The notes: generated by a model from the sequence alone, not told the origin. A DNA stretch of 64,000 nucleotides from an uncultured Bacteroidia bacterium (GCA_902801625.1 CADCJI010000008.1:1-64000); one strand, 5' to 3'; positions 43,678-52,511 are shown, counted from the first letter of the stretch. Translations and numbers: made by a program.

Positions 43678-43862
43678 AACGCCGAAAACCCACGCTCAAT
43701 CGCATATACAAAGGAATGTATATGCGAACACATGGGCGTTGGCCATTGCTTTATCACACGGTGAGGTTGGAATTTGCGAGATTCTGTTTGCCGCAGATAA
43801 AGCGTTAGTACAACGCCTTTCGTTCAATATGTCTGCCGCTCGGCCTTTCGGCTTTGCGGCAG
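43678..43862. repeat. Structured non-coding repeat-like region
   Basis: AACGCC (43678) / GGCGTT (43735-43740) enclose a perfect hairpin CGCATATACA-AAGGAA-TGTATATGCG (43701-43726). A second hairpin CTGCCGC...GCGGCAG lies at 43833-43862. No protein-like frame is convincing in the 451-nt gap 43522-43972. I recall similar strings as dispersed repeats in Bacteroidales; a structured RNA cannot be excluded. Confidence 0.55.
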
Positions 43863-43946
43863 GGCAAAAATACACAAATTTTGGATTGAGAAAGGGAAAA
43901 CAAAAATAGTATTATTGAAATGATGCTCATAATCAACTTTTATGTT

Positions 43947-43954
43947 TATTTTTG
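43947..43954 (+). promoter_or_regulatory. -7 box for the HTH gene
   Basis: TATTTTTG, 18 nt before the ATG at 43973; it overlaps the earlier in-frame ATG at 43952, which is therefore rejected. Confidence 0.55.
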
Positions 43955-43972
43955 CAACGGATTATACAGGAG

Positions 43973-44263
43973 ATGAAAACGAACCGAATAATGGACGAAA
44001 TCCGCGAAACGATTTCACCCGAGATGAAAATGCAGATGGAACTATCAGTGGCCATTGCCAACCGCATATACGAAATCCTTGAGGAAAAGGGAATGTCGCA
44101 AAAAGACTTTGCCCGTTTAATGGGAAAGACCGAAACCGAAATCAGTCGTTGGCTTTCAGGAACGCATAATATGACCTTGGCTACCCTTTGTAAGATTTCC
44201 ATTGCGTTAGGCGAGAACCTATTGGAAGTGCCTGTAAACCATAGTGAACTTATTATGGCATAA
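43973..44263 (+). CDS. XRE-family HTH protein (HigA antitoxin-like)
   Basis: About 96 residues. Residues ~30-85 form an XRE helix-turn-helix: YEILEEKGMSQKDFARLMGK, TETEISRWLSGTHNMTLATL. This resembles antitoxins of HigB/HigA type and stand-alone regulators. The usual toxin gene (RelE/HigB-like) would lie just upstream, but that stretch is the repeat region with no suitable frame, so this may be an orphan. Followed after 19 nt by ygiQ-like gene, probably co-transcribed by chance. Confidence 0.75.
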   Translation: MKTNRIMDEIRETISPEMKMQMELSVAIANRIYEILEEKGMSQKDFARLMGKTETEISRWLSGTHNMTLATLCKISIALGENLLEVPVNHSELIMA

Positions 44264-44282
44264 ACTTGAAAACTCAACTCCA

Positions 44283-46106
44283 ATGACCCTGCTCGACTGG
44301 CTCCCCATAACGAAGAAAGAAACCGACCTGCGCGGGTGGGACGAGGTGGACATCGTTTTCGTCACAGGAGATGCCTATGTCGACCATCCCGCCTTTGGGG
44401 CAGCTGTTATCGGGAGGGTGTTGGAGCACAACGGTTTCCGAGTTGCCCTCATTCCCCAGCCCAACTGGCGCGACGACCTGCGCGACTTCAAGAAATTCGG
44501 CAAGCCGAGGCTTTATTTCGGCGTGTCGGCGGGTTGCATGGATTCGATGGTGAACCACTACACTGCCAACAAACGCCTGCGCAGCAATGACGCCTACACC
44601 CCAGGCGGTGAAGCGGGCTTCCGTCCCGACAGAGCCACCATTGTCTACACCAACATCCTCAAGCAACTTTATCCCGATGTGCCCGTCATCATCGGCGGCA
44701 TCGAGGCCTCGCTGCGACGTGTGACACACTACGATTATTGGGATGACTGCTTGAAACCCAGCATCTTGGTCGACTCGAAAGCCGACCTAGGCGTTTACGG
44801 CATGGGCGAACTGACCATGGTGGAAATCGCCAAAGCCATACAAAGTGGCAAGAGAGTCAGCGAACTGACCGACATCAAACAGACCTTCTTTTTGCAAGAC
44901 AAGAAACAACCACTTCCCAATTTCGATGGCGAAACCATCGAACTCGTGTCACATGAAGTCTGTTTAAAAGACAAAAAGAAATACGCTTCCAACTTCCGTC
45001 ACATCGAGGAGGAATCCAATAAGAAACACGCGGCGAGGCTGATACAAGAAGTTGGCAACCAAAGGCTTATAATCAATCCTCCCTTGCCAACATTTACAAC
45101 AGAACAGATTGACGCCAGCTTCGACTTGCCTTACACACGCCTACCGCATCCAAAATATGCCAAACGCGGCGTCATCCCAGCATACGAGATGATTAGGCAT
45201 TCTGTCAACCTACATCGGGGATGCTTCGGCGGCTGTGCGTTTTGTACCATCTCGGCGCACCAAGGCAAGTTCGTCGCCTCGCGCAGCAAAGAATCCATAA
45301 TGAAAGAGGTGGAGAAAGTCACCGAAATGGAGGACTTTAAGGGATATATCAGCGACTTAGGCGGTCCCTCAGCCAACATGTACCGCATGAAAGGCAAAGA
45401 CGAGCGCCTCTGTGAGAAATGCGCCCGTCCCACCTGCCTACAGCCCTCCGTATGCAAAAACCTCAACACCGACCATCATCCGCTTATCGAGATTTATAAA
45501 GAGGTGGACAAGAACCCAAAAGTGAAAAAAGCCACCATCGGCTCAGGCATTCGCTATGACCTGTTCCTACACGAAAGCACTCCAGAGGAAAACAAGGCTA
45601 TGGGTTACGATGAATACTTCCGCCAACTGGTCACGAGACATGTCAGCGGTCGACTGAAAGTAGCACCCGAACACACCAGCGATGCCGTCCTCAAGCTCAT
45701 GCGCAAGCCCAAGTTCGACATGTTCGTGAAACTGAAAAAGAAATTCGACCAAATCAATGAAAAGGAGCACCTGAACCAACAACTCATCCCCTATTTCATC
45801 TCATCTCATCCAGATTGTTACCTTGAGGATATGGCAGAGTTAGCCGTGAGAACCAAAGAGTTAGGTTATCACCTGGAGCAAGTACAAGATTTCACACCCA
45901 CACCGATGACTTTGGCCACGGAAATCTATTATTCGGGGTACGACCCTTACACTTTGGAGCCCGTGTTCGTTGCCAAGACCAAAGAAGAGAAGCTTGCCCA
46001 GCAACGCTTTTTCTTCTGGTACAAACCTGAGAACCGCGAGTGGGTTAAGAACGCCCTGCGCAGAATAGGACACGCAGATTGGATTAAGAGACTTTATAAG
46101 AGTTGA
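44283..46106 (+). CDS. YgiQ family radical SAM protein
   Basis: 607 residues. N-terminal DUF-type domain (FVTGDAYVDHPAFGAAVIGR; GGIEASLRRVTHYDYWDD), then a radical SAM core with the iron-sulfur cysteines Cys314, Cys318 and Cys321 in RGCFGGCAFC. The later block CARPTCLQPSVC could hold a second cluster or metal, and the C-terminus has QVQDFTPTPMTLATEIYYSG. YgiQ proteins are widespread in anaerobes; their reaction is not known. Start at 44283 (MTLLDWLPITKKE), the family's usual beginning. Confidence 0.9.
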   Translation: MTLLDWLPITKKETDLRGWDEVDIVFVTGDAYVDHPAFGAAVIGRVLEHNGFRVALIPQPNWRDDLRDFKKFGKPRLYFGVSAGCMDSMVNHYTANKRLRSNDAYTPGGEAGFRPDRATIVYTNILKQLYPDVPVIIGGIEASLRRVTHYDYWDDCLKPSILVDSKADLGVYGMGELTMVEIAKAIQSGKRVSELTDIKQTFFLQDKKQPLPNFDGETIELVSHEVCLKDKKKYASNFRHIEEESNKKHAARLIQEVGNQRLIINPPLPTFTTEQIDASFDLPYTRLPHPKYAKRGVIPAYEMIRHSVNLHRGCFGGCAFCTISAHQGKFVASRSKESIMKEVEKVTEMEDFKGYISDLGGPSANMYRMKGKDERLCEKCARPTCLQPSVCKNLNTDHHPLIEIYKEVDKNPKVKKATIGSGIRYDLFLHESTPEENKAMGYDEYFRQLVTRHVSGRLKVAPEHTSDAVLKLMRKPKFDMFVKLKKKFDQINEKEHLNQQLIPYFISSHPDCYLEDMAELAVRTKELGYHLEQVQDFTPTPMTLATEIYYSGYDPYTLEPVFVAKTKEEKLAQQRFFFWYKPENREWVKNALRRIGHADWIKRLYKS

Positions 46107-46187
46107 CATTTGTTCAGTTGTACTACGTCCTACGTTCCTTGGTCAACAATTAAACAATTAAACATTCAACACTTCAACATAAATCCT

Positions 46188-46195
46188 TATTTTTG
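46188..46195 (+). promoter_or_regulatory. -7 box for the nicotinamidase lipoprotein
   Basis: TATTTTTG, 29 nt before the ATG at 46225. Confidence 0.5.
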
Positions 46196-46224
46196 CAGCA
46201 AATTTCTAAATCATAAAGTAAGCA

Positions 46225-46947
46225 ATGAAAAAACACATCCTTGGAGCCATCGTGCTCGTCGCAGCCCTTGCTTTTGCAGGTTGCAACAACAATCAGAAAA
46301 ACGACCAAAAGGAAAATGAAGAGGTCGCAAAAAACGAAGTGGTAAATGAGCCAGTCGTACTCCCCAACAATCTGCTCATCATCGTTGACCCACAAATCGA
46401 CTTCACAACAGGTAGTCTTGCAACAAAAAATGGCCCTGCGGCCATGGACTATCTTGCCAAAGCTTTAGATCAAGGCGCTTGGAAGAACTACAGCTGGATC
46501 ATCGTTACACAAGACGCACACCCAGCTAACCACTGCTCTTTCGTTGAGCAAGGTGGAGTGTTCCCACCCCACTGTGTGGAAGGCACTGAAGGCATGGACG
46601 TCTACCCTGCCCTTCAAGAAGTTTTGAACTCCCTCACGGCCAGTATCCCGAACATCCATTATATGCACAAGGGCAATCTTGCCGAGAAGGAAGAATTCAG
46701 CATCTTCCAAAACGAGCAAAGCGGTGAAAAGCTTCGTGTGACCATTGAAGACTTTGGATTCCAAGGCATCGATGTCTGCGGTATCGCCACCGATTACTGC
46801 GTTTATGAAACCGTTAAGGACCTGATTGCTTTCTATCCTGCCAAGCAAGTGCGCGTCGTGACCAACTGCCTCGCCGCTGTCGATGACAACGACACCAAAC
46901 TCGCCGACCTGATGAAGGAAAACGGTATTCAAGGCATTGAGTTTTAA
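46225..46947 (+). CDS. Nicotinamidase-like hydrolase exported as a lipoprotein
   Basis: 240 residues. The body is an isochorismatase-fold nicotinamidase: catalytic Asp in IIVDPQIDF, metal ligands in DAHPANHCSF, the PPHCVEGTEG motif, the catalytic Lys in YMHKGNL and nucleophile Cys192 in CGIATDYCVYET. Normally PncA is cytoplasmic and turns nicotinamide into nicotinic acid. Here a lipoprotein signal (MKKHILGAIVLVAALAFAGC) and an Asn/Lys/Glu-rich linker precede it, so it should be attached to the envelope. It may feed extracytoplasmic nicotinamide into salvage. Own -7 box. Confidence 0.85.
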   Translation: MKKHILGAIVLVAALAFAGCNNNQKNDQKENEEVAKNEVVNEPVVLPNNLLIIVDPQIDFTTGSLATKNGPAAMDYLAKALDQGAWKNYSWIIVTQDAHPANHCSFVEQGGVFPPHCVEGTEGMDVYPALQEVLNSLTASIPNIHYMHKGNLAEKEEFSIFQNEQSGEKLRVTIEDFGFQGIDVCGIATDYCVYETVKDLIAFYPAKQVRVVTNCLAAVDDNDTKLADLMKENGIQGIEF

Positions 46948-46953
46948 TTAAAG

Positions 46954-47013
46954 GACGGCCCTTCGACAAGCTCAGGGACCTGCTTTTGTTAAGGTCGTTG
47001 AGCCTGTCGAAAT
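46954..47013. repeat. TTCGACAAGCTCAG repeat, family shared with 51057-51116
   Basis: GACGGCCCTTCGACAAGCTC continues to AGGGACCT, then AAGGTCGTTGAGCCTGTCGAA pairs back imperfectly. The second copy lies between fabZ and fabF. I recall the TTCGACAGGCTCA core as widespread in bacteria. Confidence 0.75.
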
Positions 47014-47050
47014 GCTACGCATTCAACGTAGTTAAACGCCGACACTCATC

Positions 47051-48070
47051 ATGACCAAATTCAAATCTTTCCTACAGCGCAAGGGCGTCGACATGACCTG
47101 GAAGGCCTATTTTGTCGACGCTCTTGGTGCTATGGCGCTGGGCTTGTTCGCCTCGTTGCTTATCGGTACCATCTTCCAAACTTTAGGAGACAAGACCGGA
47201 ATTGAAGCTTTTGAGACCATCGCCAAATATGCCAAGGCCGCCACAGGAGCCGCCATCGCCGTTGCCATAGCTTACAAGCTCAAATGCGAAGGCTTGGTGC
47301 TGTTCAGTGCCATCGCCGTGGGTATTGCAGGCAATGAACTTGGTGGACCCATGGGCGCCTATGTTGCCGTGATCGTAGCCGCAGAACTAGGCAAAATCGT
47401 CTACAAGGAGACCCAAGTCGACATCCTCGTCACGCCTGCCGTGGTCATCATCAGCGGTGTGTTAATGGCTTATGCTGTAGGTGCTCCCATCCAAAAGGTT
47501 ATGACCGCCCTCGGCACCTTCATCGAGAACGCCACGCAAATGCAGCCCTTCCTCATGGGAGTCATCGTCTCAGTAGTCATTGGGTCGGTGCTCACCCTGC
47601 CTATTAGTTCAGCGGCTATCTGCCTAGCCATTGGCTTAGGTGGCATCGCAGGAGGCGCTGCCACGGCCGGTTGCTGCGCCCAAATGATTGGTTTTGCCGT
47701 GTTGAGTTTCAAGGAAAACCGTTGGGGCGGGCTCGTGGCACAAGGTCTCGGTACCTCCATGTTGCAGATGGGCAACATCGTGAAGAATCCCAAAATCTGG
47801 ATTCCCGTCCTACTCACCTCCGCTATCACGGGACCTATCTCCACCTGTGTCTTCCATCTGGAGAACATCCCCATCGGATCCGGCATGGGTACTTGCGGCC
47901 TTGTCGGACCCATTGGCATCTACACCGCCATGCCTGAAGGTGGCATGAACATGTGGCTTGGCATGGCACTCGTCTGCTTCGTGCTCCCTGCTGTGCTTTC
48001 TTGGCTCTTCGGACTGATTCTGAGAAAGATAGGCTGGATCAAGGAAGGCGACCTCAAAATCGACTGCTGA
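47051..48070 (+). CDS. PTS EIIC-like membrane protein (PTS_EIIC_2 type)
   Basis: 339 residues, 8-10 membrane spans, Gly/Ala-rich. Matches the small family of PTS IIC-like proteins seen without IIA/IIB partners: WKAYFVDALGAMALGLFASL, KCEGLVLFSAIAVGIAGNEL, SSAAICLAIGLGGIAGGAAT, GPIGIYTAMPEGGMNMW. No EI, HPr or IIB gene is nearby, so sugar phosphorylation by it is doubtful; transport of an unknown solute is inferred. RecX starts within its stop codon (TGATG). Confidence 0.8.
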   Translation: MTKFKSFLQRKGVDMTWKAYFVDALGAMALGLFASLLIGTIFQTLGDKTGIEAFETIAKYAKAATGAAIAVAIAYKLKCEGLVLFSAIAVGIAGNELGGPMGAYVAVIVAAELGKIVYKETQVDILVTPAVVIISGVLMAYAVGAPIQKVMTALGTFIENATQMQPFLMGVIVSVVIGSVLTLPISSAAICLAIGLGGIAGGAATAGCCAQMIGFAVLSFKENRWGGLVAQGLGTSMLQMGNIVKNPKIWIPVLLTSAITGPISTCVFHLENIPIGSGMGTCGLVGPIGIYTAMPEGGMNMWLGMALVCFVLPAVLSWLFGLILRKIGWIKEGDLKIDC

Positions 48071-48549
48071 TGCCGAAACAACCTGCCAAGCCCCTCACGC
48101 CCGACCAAGTTCTTGACAAGATGGCCAAGTACTGCGCTTATCAGGAACGCTGTGTAAAAGATGTGAGAGACAAGCTGAAGACCTTCGACATCCTCGAAGA
48201 GGAAAAGACAAAAATCCTTGATTATCTGTTGGATAACCGTTTTGTCAACGACGAAAGGTTTGCCAAGAGTTTTGTCAGAGGCAAAATCAACCAAAGCGGC
48301 TGGGGTGTCAACAAAATCCGTTTCCACCTCATACAGAAAGGCATCGATAAAGATATCATCGATGAAGCTATAGGACAAACCGACAATGAAGTCTACCGCC
48401 AACGGCTCATTGACATCCTAAAGGCCAAATCCAAGACCATAAAAGCAGAATCTGACTTCGAGAAAAAACGCAAATTGGCCGCATACGCTATGCAAAAAGG
48501 CTTCGAGGGCAATCTGATTTGGGAAGTCCTGAAGGATTTGACAATTTGA
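48070..48549 (+). CDS. recX: Regulatory protein RecX
   Basis: 159 residues, normal length. Three-helix repeats of RecX: YCAYQERCVKDVRDKLKTFD, YLLDNRFVNDERFAKSFVRG, WGVNKIRFHLIQKGIDKDII. Binds RecA filaments and limits recombination in the cytoplasm. The ATG at 48070 shares its A with the previous stop codon. recA is not in the window. Confidence 0.9.
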   Translation: MPKQPAKPLTPDQVLDKMAKYCAYQERCVKDVRDKLKTFDILEEEKTKILDYLLDNRFVNDERFAKSFVRGKINQSGWGVNKIRFHLIQKGIDKDIIDEAIGQTDNEVYRQRLIDILKAKSKTIKAESDFEKKRKLAAYAMQKGFEGNLIWEVLKDLTI

Positions 48550-48567
48550 CAAGTTTTTGTATCTTTG
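48537..48567 (+). promoter_or_regulatory. Housekeeping promoter for the LytTR regulator
   Basis: TTTG at 48537-48540, 19 nt, TATCTTTG at 48560-48567. Its -33 box lies in the end of recX. It selects the ATG at 48590. Confidence 0.75.
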
Positions 48568-48589
48568 CCGCACTTTTTTTGAGCAAACG

Positions 48590-49477
48590 ATGAAATACCC
48601 AAGACGACTGATAACGCAAACCCCTGAGTGCCTGACAGAACCTGTCAGCCAGTCAATCAACGTCATCATCTCGACTTTGTTTGCTCTCGTTTTTCTGACG
48701 GCTTATGTTCCGTTTTCTGCCACTGCTTGGTTTCAAGTCGGAAAAGGAAACTATTTCTTCACCACCTTGGCATTTGTGGGTACCGGCACCCTGTTTTTAG
48801 CCCTCAGCCGAACATTGATGACATGGCTCGTCAAGAAGATGCGACATTTCCCTTTTTGGCTCTATATCCTCTGGCTTTTCCTTGAAATCGTGCTGATTGC
48901 CGTGTATTACACCCTACTCTCCTATTTCCAGATCCAGATCACTGAAGCCATGGGACATAGCTTTGCCTTTATCCTGGCGAAGAGCTTCCTTGTCTCTATG
49001 GTGGCCTTAGGTGTTCCCTACACCGTCACCGACTTAGTTATCTTATTGAAAGACACGCAACAACGCCTTATGCTCACGAAGAGCGACACGGTGGAGTCAG
49101 ACGATGAGGTGATGCCTGAGCACACCGAAATCATCAACCTGATGGACAACAACGGCAACCTGAAGCTGTCCGTCAAGCTCGATAACCTCTATTACATCAA
49201 GGCGGAAGACAATTATATCAATGTATTTTACCAACGCAGCGGCGCCATTGCCAGTTACATGCTACGCTGCAAGATGAAGACCATCGAGGACAACTGCGTG
49301 GATTCCAGCTCATTGATGCGTTGTCACCGCTCCTATATCGTCAATATAAAAAAGGTGAGTGTGCTCCACAACGAAGCCGACGGCTTTGTCATCGACTTTG
49401 AGCGTGAGGGACTGGATTCCATTCCTGTTTCGAAGACCTACTCGGCTAAGGTTTTGGAAGCCTTCAACAAAAAATAA
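48590..49477 (+). CDS. LytTR DNA-binding regulator with four-TM N-terminus
   Basis: 295 residues. Four membrane spans (about 26-46, 58-79, 89-112 and 125-148), then a linker and a LytTR DNA-binding domain (about 185-293): DNLYYIKAEDNYINVFYQRS, MRCHRSYIVNIKKVSVL, SIPVSKTYSAKVLEAF. LytTR domains bind direct repeats near promoters. A membrane-linked regulator that senses something in or near the membrane; Bacteroidota have many such proteins. No histidine kinase nearby. Target genes unknown. Confidence 0.85.
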   Translation: MKYPRRLITQTPECLTEPVSQSINVIISTLFALVFLTAYVPFSATAWFQVGKGNYFFTTLAFVGTGTLFLALSRTLMTWLVKKMRHFPFWLYILWLFLEIVLIAVYYTLLSYFQIQITEAMGHSFAFILAKSFLVSMVALGVPYTVTDLVILLKDTQQRLMLTKSDTVESDDEVMPEHTEIINLMDNNGNLKLSVKLDNLYYIKAEDNYINVFYQRSGAIASYMLRCKMKTIEDNCVDSSSLMRCHRSYIVNIKKVSVLHNEADGFVIDFEREGLDSIPVSKTYSAKVLEAFNKK

Positions 49478-49482
49478 AACAA

Positions 49483-49510
49483 GAAAGCCCCGCCAATCAG
49501 CGAGGCTTTC
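49483..49510. terminator. Bidirectional terminator between the LytTR gene and fabG
   Basis: GAAAGCCCCGC / GCGAGGCTTTC, 11-bp stem with one mismatch and a 6-nt loop, T-rich on the plus side and T-rich again on the minus side; located between convergent genes. Confidence 0.75.
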
Positions 49511-49542
49511 CTTTCTGCTATCGTTTTCAATAATTCGTTTTC

Positions 49543-50289
49543 TTAGCAATTCATGCCACCACAGCAGTGGATGACCTGACCCGTGACATACGAGCTGAGA
49601 TCGGAGGCGAGGAAGAGGGCCACGTTGGCCACATCCTCAGGCGTGCCACCGCGACGCAGCGGAATGAGACTTTCCCATGCCTTGCGGACATCCTCAGGCA
49701 GGGCATTGGTCATGGCGGTGATGATGAAGCCAGGAGCGATGGCGTTGTGACGGATGTTGCGCACACCCATTTCCTTGGCCGCGCTCTTGGTAAAGCCGAT
49801 GATACCGGCCTTCGAGGCACTGTAGTTGCACTGGTTGGCATTACCCGAAACGCCCACTACCGAACTCATATTGATAACGCTTCCACCAGCCTGCTTCCAC
49901 ATGACGGGTTGCACAGCCTTGGTGAAGTTGAACACCGACTTGAGGTTGACGTTGATGACGGCATCCCATTGTTCCTCGGTCATACGTTTGAGTGCAGTGT
50001 CCTTGGTGATACCAGCATTGTTGACGAGGATGTCGATACGACCGAAGTCCTTAACGATTTCGTCAACGACCTGATGCGTCTCCTCAAAATTGGCCGCATT
50101 TGAAGCATAAGCCTTAGCCTTGATGCCAAGAGCTTGTAGCTCCTTTTCAGTTTCCATGACGACATCGTTCAAAGCGATATCGGTGAAGGCAATGTTGCAG
50201 CCTTCCTGGGCAAAACGCAAAGCAATGGCCTTGCCGATGCCACGACCAGCTCCAGTAATCAGAGCCACTTTATTGTCTAATAATCCCAT
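49543..50289 (-). CDS. fabG: 3-oxoacyl-ACP reductase FabG
   Basis: 248 residues. Short-chain dehydrogenase: NADP site TGAGRGIGKAIA, NNAG motif (LVNNAGITKD), catalytic Ser in INMSSVVG, and YSASK with Tyr and Lys. Reduces 3-oxoacyl-ACP in fatty-acid elongation. Last gene of the minus-strand fab set, 9 nt after acpP. The C-terminal IHCCGGMNC differs from the more usual DGGMxM end but keeps length. Confidence 0.9.
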   Translation of the reverse strand: MGLLDNKVALITGAGRGIGKAIALRFAQEGCNIAFTDIALNDVVMETEKELQALGIKAKAYASNAANFEETHQVVDEIVKDFGRIDILVNNAGITKDTALKRMTEEQWDAVINVNLKSVFNFTKAVQPVMWKQAGGSVINMSSVVGVSGNANQCNYSASKAGIIGFTKSAAKEMGVRNIRHNAIAPGFIITAMTNALPEDVRKAWESLIPLRRGGTPEDVANVALFLASDLSSYVTGQVIHCCGGMNC

Positions 50290-50298
50290 GATCTTCTG

Positions 50299-50544
50299 TT
50301 ATTTAGTTTTCTGAATGTATTTCTCAATCATTGCATACAAGTCGCCGACGGTCTTGACATTGGCCGTATCGTCCTCGGAGAATTTCACATTGAATTCGCT
50401 CTCCAAAATCATGAGAAGCTCCACGACATCCAACGAATCAGCGCCCAAGTCGTTAAAAAGATGCTTCTCTGGCGTGACTTCTCTCTCGCTGACGTTCAGC
50501 TTGGTAGCGATAAATGCCCGCGCCTTGTCTTGAATCGTTGCCAT
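50299..50544 (-). CDS. acpP: Acyl carrier protein
   Basis: 81 residues, acidic. The phosphopantetheine site is Ser37 in LGADSLDVVELLM. Carries the growing acyl chain for the adjacent enzymes. Between fabZ and fabG. A second ACP elsewhere in the genome cannot be excluded, and this one may be dedicated to this cluster. Confidence 0.95.
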   Translation of the reverse strand: MATIQDKARAFIATKLNVSEREVTPEKHLFNDLGADSLDVVELLMILESEFNVKFSEDDTANVKTVGDLYAMIEKYIQKTK

Positions 50545-50579
50545 CTCAAATTTAAGATTTAAAATTCAAAATTCAAGAT

Positions 50580-51011
50580 TCATTGTTTGTTGCGAGTGTC
50601 AGGAAGCAGGGCAAAAGAAAGCTCACCCTTCACGCACATCTTACCGCCCACGCTGAGTACGGCGGAGCAGATGTAGATGTTGGCACGATGATAGGTCAAT
50701 GTGGCTTCCACCTCGGCGGTGTCGCCCGGCTTGACGCTGTTCTTGAAGCGCACCTTGTCGATGCCCGTGTAGAAGGTCAGTTTGCCAATGAGGTCGTCCT
50801 TCATCAGCAGGGCACACGACTGGGCCATGATTTCGCAAAGGATAACGCCAGGCACGACAGGTTCGCCAGGGAAATGGCCTTGCAGGAAGAATTCCTCGCC
50901 CGTCACATGATACTTGGAATGACACACATGATTCTCGTCGAGGTTCATCTCGTCGACCAAAAGCATAGGCTCGCGGTGCGGGAGATACTGTTTGATTTCG
51001 TCTCTGTTCAT
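50580..51011 (-). CDS. fabZ: 3-hydroxyacyl-ACP dehydratase FabZ-like
   Basis: 143 residues, single hot-dog fold. Contains the N-terminal YLPHREPMLLVDEM and the active-site helix with His and Glu in GHFPGEPVVPGVILCEIMAQ. Dehydrates 3-hydroxyacyl-ACP. Sits 115 nt after fabF, with a dispersed repeat in the gap. In this phylum FabZ is often fused to LpxC elsewhere, so a separate copy fits a self-contained cluster. Confidence 0.88.
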   Translation of the reverse strand: MNRDEIKQYLPHREPMLLVDEMNLDENHVCHSKYHVTGEEFFLQGHFPGEPVVPGVILCEIMAQSCALLMKDDLIGKLTFYTGIDKVRFKNSVKPGDTAEVEATLTYHRANIYICSAVLSVGGKMCVKGELSFALLPDTRNKQ

Positions 51012-51056
51012 ATTGTTGTTTAATCGTTGATTGTTTAATCGTTTAATTGTTGGTTG

Positions 51057-51116
51057 ACGGCCCTTCGGCAGGCTCAGTGACCTGCAAAAACTAAGGTCGT
51101 TGAGCCTGTCGAAACG
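51057..51116. repeat. TTCGGCAGGCTCAG repeat, second copy of the 46954-47013 family
   Basis: TTCGGCAGGCTCAGTGACCT (51064-51083) pairs with AGGTCGTTGAGCCTGTCGAA (51094-51113). Lies between fabZ and fabF and ends 10 nt before the fabF stop. Confidence 0.8.
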
Positions 51117-51126
51117 CCAACCGTGT

Positions 51127-52371
51127 TTACTTCACCTTACGGATAGCCAAGCAGGCATTGTGTCCACCGAAGCCCAAAGAGTTGGAGATGGCAATGTCCA
51201 AATCCACCTTGAGCGGATTATTGGGTGTGTAGTCAAGGTCGCACTCGGGGTCGGGTTCATCCAGACCGATGGTCGGAGGCACGGTATTGTTATTCAAAGC
51301 CATCACACTGATGATAAGCTCGATAGCGCCAGCTGCACCAAGGGCGTGACCCATCTCCGACTTGGTCGAGCTGATATGGGCCTTATGGGCTTCTTCCTCG
51401 CCCATAGCAATTTTGATGGCGCGAGTCTCACCGCTGTCGTTCATCGGCGTACCCGTGCCGTGGGCGTTAATGTAAATGCTCTCGCCAGCCTTGAATTGAG
51501 CCTCTTCGAGGGCTTGCTTGATGGCCAAACTTTGCGTAGTGCCATCGGGACGCGGAGCCGTGCTGTGATAGGCATCGCATGAGTTGCCGTAACCGCAAAG
51601 CTCGGCATAAATCTTCGCGCCACGCTGCTTGGCATGTTCGTATTCCTCAAGCAACACGATACCCGAACCTTCGGCGATGACGAAACCAGCGCGGTTCTTG
51701 TTGAACGGCAAGGAGGCATACTTGGGGTCTTCCGACTTCGTCAAAGCCTTGCAGTTGGCAAAACCACCAATAGAGACGGGGTTGATACCAGCTTCAGAAC
51801 CGCCAGCGATGATGGCATCGGCATAGCCATGCTTGATAGCACGATAGGCCTCACCGATGCTGTGGGTTCCCGTGGCGCAAGCCGTCACGATGGGCACGCA
51901 GGGCCCTTGGGCGTTGTAGCGGATGGCCACACTGCCTGAGGCCTGGTTACCAATCATGGTCGGGATCATCAAAGGTGAAATCCAACGCGCACCTTCTTCA
52001 TAATAGGTCCTGACGCCTTTCATAATGGTGTCGAAGCCACCAATACCAGAACCGACATACACGCCCAAGCGGTCGGGACTCATTTGCATGTCCTCGTTGT
52101 CCTTCATGGCCTGATAGGCTGCAGCCAATGTATAGACAGCGAAACGGTCGTTGCGCTTGACAAAACCCTTATCAACGCCACAAGCTTCAGGGTTGAAATC
52201 CTTCAACTCGGCGGCGATTTTCACAGGAAGGTCAGTGGCATCAAATGATTTGATAAAGTCGATGCCGCAATAGCCTTTCATCAGGTTATCCCATATAGTC
52301 GGCAGGTCGTTGCCAATCGGCGAAACGGCACCCATACCTGTTATAACTACTCTTCTATTATCAGTATTCAT
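51127..52371 (-). CDS. fabF: 3-oxoacyl-ACP synthase II (FabF)
   Basis: 414 residues, the usual length. Thiolase fold with catalytic Cys165 in VTACATGTHS, and His residues in NAHGTGTPMNDSGE and SEMGHALGAAGA. Condenses malonyl-ACP with acyl-ACP. Second gene of the fab set. The 140-nt gap to the upstream fabH holds imperfect repeats (see 52400-52510). Confidence 0.95.
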   Translation of the reverse strand: MNTDNRRVVITGMGAVSPIGNDLPTIWDNLMKGYCGIDFIKSFDATDLPVKIAAELKDFNPEACGVDKGFVKRNDRFAVYTLAAAYQAMKDNEDMQMSPDRLGVYVGSGIGGFDTIMKGVRTYYEEGARWISPLMIPTMIGNQASGSVAIRYNAQGPCVPIVTACATGTHSIGEAYRAIKHGYADAIIAGGSEAGINPVSIGGFANCKALTKSEDPKYASLPFNKNRAGFVIAEGSGIVLLEEYEHAKQRGAKIYAELCGYGNSCDAYHSTAPRPDGTTQSLAIKQALEEAQFKAGESIYINAHGTGTPMNDSGETRAIKIAMGEEEAHKAHISSTKSEMGHALGAAGAIELIISVMALNNNTVPPTIGLDEPDPECDLDYTPNNPLKVDLDIAISNSLGFGGHNACLAIRKVK

Positions 52372-52399
52372 ATAATTGTAAATTTTTCTTCTTTGGTAA

Positions 52400-52510
52400 A
52401 CAATTTCTTAATGCTGAATTCGGAATGCTGAAATCGCAGATTCAGCGAAGCTAATGCTGAATGGGGCAAAAACCATCATTCATCATTCCACATTCATCAT
52501 TCCACATTCA
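52400..52510. repeat. Imperfect palindrome with tandem 14-nt units between fabH and fabF
   Basis: ATTCATCATTCCAC is repeated in tandem (about 52474-52507) and pairs loosely with TTAATGCTGAATTCGGAATG near 52410. Same general kind as the other inter-gene palindromes. Confidence 0.45.
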
Positions 52511-52511
52511 A

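Noticed and set aside
43536-43757. 73-residue open frame across the repeat region
   Set aside because: Its sequence follows the palindromic arms of the repeat and shows no protein-like pattern.
52474-52507. Short tandem repeats as a CRISPR-like array
   Set aside because: The 14-nt units are adjacent without spacers and there are no cas genes in the window.
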